Assembly: GCA_050305405.1 (NCBI GenBank)
Contig: JBNLFG010000013.1
Location: 62,001 to 126,000 of the forward strand
Source of the DNA: Desulfolinea sp050305405
Lineage (GTDB): Bacteria > Chloroflexota > Anaerolineae > Anaerolineales > Villigracilaceae
Direction of reading: 5' to 3'
Length of the DNA: 64,000 bases
Shown here: piece by piece, positions 59,896 to 64,000 of the stretch
How positions within the stretch are numbered: position 1 is the stretch's first letter
Layout: each line of letters begins with the position of its first letter
Made by a program: the position numbers and the translations under genes
The notes under the pieces: model-generated
The model's database searches: none
Told to the model about the DNA's origin: nothing
The model's input: only the letters and a program-made list of their open reading frames with translations

Positions 59896-60270
59896 ATGAG
59901 TAAATCTCGAAGCGAACAAATGGTTGATAGTCTACGCGCAATGCAGACCGCCGCCCCTGATATTGAAGCATCGGCGGTCGTTTCAGTAGACGGCTTAATC
60001 ATGGCGTCAGCTCTTCCGGTTGAAGTTGAGGAAGATCGTGTTTCGGCTATGTCGGCAGCCATGCTCAGCCTGGGCGAACGAATCGCCGGAGAATTAGGTC
60101 GAGGCGGCCTGGATCAAGTCTACATCAAAGGCGATACCGGCTTTATCGTGCTCACGGCAGTTGGAGACGAAGCCGTACTAACTGCACTCGCCCGCCAAAA
60201 AGCCAAGCTCGGTTTGATCTTTTTGGAGATGCGGCGCGCAGCCGAAGAACTCATCAAGCTGGTCGGATGA
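59896..60270 (+). CDS. Roadblock/LC7-domain protein
   Basis: 124 residues, one Roadblock/LC7 domain: SEQMVDSLRAMQTAAPDIEASAVVSVDG opens helix 1 and strand 1, and AVGDEAVLTALARQKAKLG closes the fold. In bacteria such proteins (MglB and relatives) act as dimers that control small Ras-like GTPases or sense at the membrane. No partner GTPase is adjacent. GGAGG about ten bases before the ATG is a strong ribosome-binding site. Followed by a terminator and pyrG. Confidence 0.85.
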   Translation: MSKSRSEQMVDSLRAMQTAAPDIEASAVVSVDGLIMASALPVEVEEDRVSAMSAAMLSLGERIAGELGRGGLDQVYIKGDTGFIVLTAVGDEAVLTALARQKAKLGLIFLEMRRAAEELIKLVG

Positions 60271-60306
60271 AAAAGCCACCCACTAATCACTAGAAAAGAA
60301 CCCCAT

Positions 60307-60352
60307 GCGGGGAGGATGCCCAAAGAACGGCGCCCTCCCCGCTTCTTTTTTG
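60307..60352 (+). terminator. Terminator just before pyrG, possible attenuator
   Basis: GCGGGGAGG (60307-60315) and CCTCCCCGC (60334-60342), then TTCTTTTTT. Only about 20 bases remain to the pyrG ATG, filled mostly by its ribosome-binding site, so pyrG has no room for its own promoter downstream of this hairpin. Confidence 0.8.
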
Positions 60353-60372
60353 AAAATTTGCGAGGTTAAATT

Positions 60373-61989
60373 ATGACAACAAAATATATTTTCTTTACAG
60401 GCGGCGTCGTTAGCTCAGTAGGAAAAGGCGTCACGGCCGCCGCCCTGGGTTTGCTACTCAAAGAGCGTGGATTCAGAGTCTCTGTTCAGAAACTGGACCC
60501 TTACATCAATGTTGATCCGGGCACAATGTCGCCCTATCAACACGGTGAGGTTTTCGTCCTCGACGACGGTGCCGAAACAGACCTCGATCTGGGTCACTAC
60601 GAGAGATTCATCGACAACCCCCTAACGCAAGTCAGCAACTTCACATCCGGGCAGGTTTACGCCGAAGTGATCTCCAAAGAACGCCGCGGCGATTATCTGG
60701 GCGGTACCATTCAGGTCATCCCACATATCACCAACGAGATCAAACGTCGCATCGCGCTCGCGGCACGCACTACACAAGCCGAGATCATGCTGATTGAGAT
60801 CGGTGGCACGGTCGGCGACATCGAATCGCAACCTTTTATGGAAGCCCTGCGTCAGCTCAAAAACGAGATCGGGCGTGAGCATCTCTTCTTCACGCACGTT
60901 ACATGGCTCCCGTATATCGGCGCGACAGGTGAGCTAAAAACGAAACCCACCCAGCACTCGGTCTCCGAACTCCGCAGCATAGGTATCACGCCGAAAATGA
61001 TCATTGCCCGTTCAGACCACACGGTTGAAGACGAATTGGTCGACAAAATCGCTCTCTTCTGCGACGTGGAAAAGCGCGCCGTCGTCCCGATGACAACTGC
61101 CGAGACCCTTTACGAAATCCCACTCCTGCTCGAAGAATTAGGCGTAGCCGATTTTGTCATTGAGCGGCTTGGATTGGAAGCCAAACAAAAGCCCGACCTG
61201 AGCGCCTGGAAAAAACTGGTCGCCAAAGAAAAAAGCGAGAAACCTACCATCAAAGTCGCGTTGGTTGGGAAATATATCGAATTGCAGGACGCTTATATGT
61301 CCGTTCGTGAAGCCCTGCGCCACGCCGCTTTGAACATCGGTGTAGAACTGGATATCGCATGGGTGCACTCTGCTGAACTCGAAAAAGGCCGCCGCTGGGA
61401 TGAAGTCAAAAATGCTGATGCGATACTCGTACCAGGCGGATTTGGCGAGCGTGGTATTGAAGGCAAAATTTTGGCAGCGCAACACGCCCGAGAGAATAAC
61501 GTCCCCTATCTTGGACTATGTCTTGGGATGCAGTTAATGTGCGTCGAATTTGCCCGTAACGTGCTCGGCTACGAAGAAGCTAACTCGACCGAGTTTGATC
61601 AAAACACCGAATATCCTGTCATCGACCTGATGCTGGAACAACGCGGCATCACCGATATGGGCGGCACGATGCGACTGGGCTTGTACCCCTGCGATCTGCA
61701 AAAAGGCACCCTTGCCGCGAAATCCTACAACACGGACAAAGTGCAGGAACGCCATCGCCATCGTTTTGAGTTCAACAATAAATATCGCAAAGCATTTGAA
61801 GAAAATGGCATGGTCTTTTCCGGCGTATCCCCCGACAATATGCTAGTTGAAATTTCTGAGCTCAAAGACCATCCCTTTATGGTTGCAAGCCAATTTCACC
61901 CCGAATTTCTCTCGCGCCCAATGCGCCCGCATCCGCTATTTGTAGGATTTTTAAAGGCGGCAAAAGAGCGAAACAAAAAACAACAATAG
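60373..61989 (+). CDS. pyrG: CTP synthase
   Basis: 538 residues. Synthetase domain starts YIFFTGGVVSSVGKGVTAAAL, with QKLDPYINVDPGTMSPYQHG and the UTP/CTP-binding part near LLIEIGGTVGDIES-like sequence. The class I glutaminase follows: LGLCLGMQLMCVEFARNV (nucleophile Cys) and SQFHPEFLSRP (His-Glu). It converts UTP to CTP with glutamine ammonia. GAGG eight bases before the ATG. The terminator directly upstream suggests control by read-through, as known for pyrG of Firmicutes by another mechanism. Confidence 0.96.
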   Translation: MTTKYIFFTGGVVSSVGKGVTAAALGLLLKERGFRVSVQKLDPYINVDPGTMSPYQHGEVFVLDDGAETDLDLGHYERFIDNPLTQVSNFTSGQVYAEVISKERRGDYLGGTIQVIPHITNEIKRRIALAARTTQAEIMLIEIGGTVGDIESQPFMEALRQLKNEIGREHLFFTHVTWLPYIGATGELKTKPTQHSVSELRSIGITPKMIIARSDHTVEDELVDKIALFCDVEKRAVVPMTTAETLYEIPLLLEELGVADFVIERLGLEAKQKPDLSAWKKLVAKEKSEKPTIKVALVGKYIELQDAYMSVREALRHAALNIGVELDIAWVHSAELEKGRRWDEVKNADAILVPGGFGERGIEGKILAAQHARENNVPYLGLCLGMQLMCVEFARNVLGYEEANSTEFDQNTEYPVIDLMLEQRGITDMGGTMRLGLYPCDLQKGTLAAKSYNTDKVQERHRHRFEFNNKYRKAFEENGMVFSGVSPDNMLVEISELKDHPFMVASQFHPEFLSRPMRPHPLFVGFLKAAKERNKKQQ

Positions 61990-62045
61990 CTTCAAGCGAA
62001 AAACACACATCGTCCAATTCATGTTGAACTGGAAGTTACGCTCTC

Positions 62046-62078
62046 AAAAAACGCCCTTGCTTTTGCAAGGGCGTTTTT
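62046..62078. terminator. Bidirectional terminator between pyrG and the diguanylate cyclase pseudogene
   Basis: 14-bp stem (AAAAACGCCCTTGC with GCAAGGGCGTTTTT) and a TTTT loop; runs of A and T on both flanks allow it to stop both convergent transcripts. Confidence 0.88.
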
Positions 62079-62099
62079 CTACCTTATTGATTTTATTTT

Positions 62100-63640
62100 C
62101 TAGATATTCGATGCCTTTTTATAGAACTGGTACCGCCCTCCCCCAGCGTACTTGGCTTGATACATGGCAATGTCGGCATTTTTAAGGAGAGTGAATTCAT
62201 CCTCCCCATCATTGGGATAGACAGCGACGCCGACACTTGTTCTTACAACGAGTCGATGGGTGTTGATAAAGAAGGGCTTATGAAAACTCTCAATGACCTT
62301 CTGTCCAACCTGAGTTAACACTTCTATTTGCTCGGCGCCGGAAAAAATCAGCACAAACTCATCGCCACCGAAGCGCGCAACGGTATCGCTCTCCCGCAAT
62401 ATTTCACTTAGCCGCTTGGCTGCCGCCTTGAGAAGGCTATCCCCCACATCATGACCAAGTGTGTCATTCACGTGTTTGAAATTATCCAGATCAAGCATTA
62501 CAACACCTACTTTTTGGGTATTTCTTTTGGCTTGGGCAAGGGCAATGTCTAAACGATCGGAGAAGAGCATCCGATTAGGGAGACCAGTCAAGGAATCATG
62601 ATAAGCCATATGTTGGATTTTTTCTTCCAGCTCCTTGCGCGCGGTAACATCTTCAACAACCCTGAGTAAATATTTTGGTTTTCCAGAAGGCTCACGTACC
62701 AGAGACACGGTCGACTCCACCCAAACCGGTGAACCATCTTTACGCAGATAGCGTTTTTCCAGGACAAAACTTTGAATTTCTCCAGTCACTAATTGTTCTT
62801 TGTACTCCAAGCTTTGGGTCAAATCATCGGGATGCGTAATCTCTTGAAATGTACAGCCCAACAACTCGTTTTGGGCGTAGCCAAGAATATCGCATAAGCG
62901 TTGGTTGAGCATCGTCAGGTGTCCATCCGGGGTGGCATGCGCCATACCAACCGCAGCTTGCTCAAAAGTGCCCCGAAACCGTTGTTCGTTTTCTTCTAAC
63001 TGCTTGAATAAGGGGGTGGTTATCTGCAAAAAGAGTAGAGCTCCAAGAATAATTATCACAATGGCCGATAATCCGGCCATAATTCCCGCTCTAATAAATG
63101 GGGCTTGAACCTCGACCAGGTCAATCTTGGCCACGATTCCCCAATTCAATTCCGATACCGGCTCATAGGCAGCCAGCACGGTTTCGCCCCGGTAGTCTAA
63201 ACCGATAACGGTTCCCGATTGGCCTGATAGCGAACGCCGCATAGGTTCTGCCAAGGTTGAGTTAAAGCCGATGGGTTGAGGCAACCCTTGCTCAGCGTGG
63301 CGGTGATTGAGGAGAAAAACCATCGTATTGCCTTCCAGTTGAGCCAGGGTAAATTCACCCGTTTTGCCAAAGCCAACGTAGTTTTGATGCGCATCACGGA
63401 TTTGCTCGAGGACACGCCCTACTGAAGCGTCGACACTATTATTCAACTGGTTTTCATGGGCAGCCTCAAAGCGGGCTATGCTTCAATCAAACGAGCCTGG
63501 CTTTGGGCCGTTTCGGTAAGACGTGCCTTTTCTTCTGCAAAGGCGGCCCGATATAACATTGCAATCGAGATACCACCCACCACCAGCGCCACCAGGGTCA
63601 TAATTAGAATTAGCAGGAAACTTCTTTTCTGGTTATTCAT
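62100..63640 (-). pseudogene. Sensor (Cache-PAS-GGDEF) diguanylate cyclase broken by one frameshift
   Basis: The N-terminal part (63640 to about 63476) encodes a membrane helix (LLILIMTLVALVVGGISIAML) and a helix ending ARLIEA, then TAG. Shifting frame by one base restores ARFEAAHENQL and continues without stops: a Cache-like outside sensor, second membrane helix (about 63110-63040), PAS domain with PAC (VWVESTVSLVREPSGKPKYL) and GGDEF domain (FGGDEFVLIF; GHDVGDSLL). One missing base near 63478 explains it. Either a recent mutation or a sequencing error; the rest looks intact, c-di-GMP synthesis expected. GGGAG precedes the ATG at 63640. Confidence 0.8.
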
Positions 63641-63675
63641 TCTTTGATCTCCCATTTTACTCATAGCCATCCTTC

Positions 63676-64000
63676 ATCGTTTCCATGCCTTTTTAGAGAA
63701 CTGATGTCGTCCGCCCCCGCCAGCTTGACTTGAGACATGACGATATCGGCATTTTTACGGAGAGTGTTTGATCCACTCCAGCATTGGGATAGACAACGAT
63801 ACCGACTCTCGTTGAAACAACCAGTTGACGGGAGGCAATGACCTTCTGCGCAATCTGGATTAGCGTTTCTGTTCACTCGATACAGCGAAAGATCAGAGCA
63901 AACTTATCGCCACCAAAGCATACAACAGAAATTGCTCTTCCGCTCAGCGCATATTATGATGCCTTCGTAAACGGAGACAAAAATCTGCCGTCACCAGACT
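63676..64000 (-). pseudogene. Decayed second copy of the GGDEF gene, 3' part, cut by the right edge
   Basis: The sequence aligns by eye with 62110-62400 (the 3' end of the neighbouring gene), for example LRKNADIVMSQVKLAG beside LLKNADIAMYQAKYAG and GGDKF in place of GGDEF. Frames are interrupted by stops and small indels. It lies directly upstream of the intact-looking copy on the same strand, so it is the remnant of a tandem duplication. Confidence 0.7.

Overview
The window looks like chromosomal DNA of a member of Chloroflexota, most likely class Anaerolineae. This is an inference from gene content: a CarD/CdnL regulator, a TIGR03663-type membrane glycosyltransferase fused to NHL repeats, a DUF1028 Ntn-hydrolase-like protein, giant M28/DUF418 proteins, a lone Roadblock/LC7 protein, and many short intergenic hairpin repeats. 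Base composition looks close to half GC. Coding density is high, no rRNA operon, CRISPR array or complete insertion sequence is visible, and most genes are intact housekeeping genes.

Layout. 0-0.5 kb: start of an ABC exporter gene leaving the left edge, preceded by a complete promoter, a 22-codon leader ORF and a terminator (a candidate ribosome-controlled attenuator). 0.5-5.7 kb: CarD, a tyrosine recombinase, an orphan radical-SAM/HhH protein on a probably leaderless mRNA, and a CPA2 antiporter coupled to a PII-like protein. 5.9-11.2 kb: tRNA-Leu(TAG), tig, clpP, a DUF1028 protein, a HAD phosphatase and rlmN. 11.3-17 kb: the glycosyltransferase-NHL fusion and sucCD. 17-26 kb: a propeller lipoprotein, a YdeI-like protein, then an aspartate-family block: an aminotransferase behind a Thr-rich leader peptide and terminator, a fused amide ligase (GCS2-like) plus M20 hydrolase, aspartate kinase and aspartate-semialdehyde dehydrogenase. 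26-34.8 kb (minus strand): a GH25-SH3-NAGPA cell-wall protein, a small binding lipoprotein, two tandem M20 carboxypeptidases, uppP, a membrane adenylate cyclase and tgt. 35-38.8 kb: an FAD oxidoreductase, a lipoprotein and a polytopic GT-C-like protein carrying a terminator-like hairpin inside its coding region.

The least familiar part is 38.8-49.9 kb. Five minus-strand genes overlap or abut within about 13 nt: two Dpp-type permeases with no ATPase or binding protein beside them, the second fused to an M28-like domain; a five-blade propeller lipoprotein; a membrane-anchored SH3 protein; and a roughly 2000-residue DUF418 membrane protein with two more M28-like domains. Two of the three M28-like domains have lost metal ligands, so the operon looks like an envelope machine reusing peptidase folds for something other than ordinary proteolysis. 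Beside it lies an iron locus: a DtxR repressor with a clean operator over its own start site, a membrane-anchored DtxR-like/FeoA protein, and FeoB split into separate G-protein and permease genes.

54.5-64 kb: an NADP-type dehydrogenase, a DCC protein, mfd-pth, Roadblock, pyrG (with a terminator about 20 nt before its start), then a sensor diguanylate cyclase broken by one missing base, followed at the right edge by the decayed tail of a second copy.
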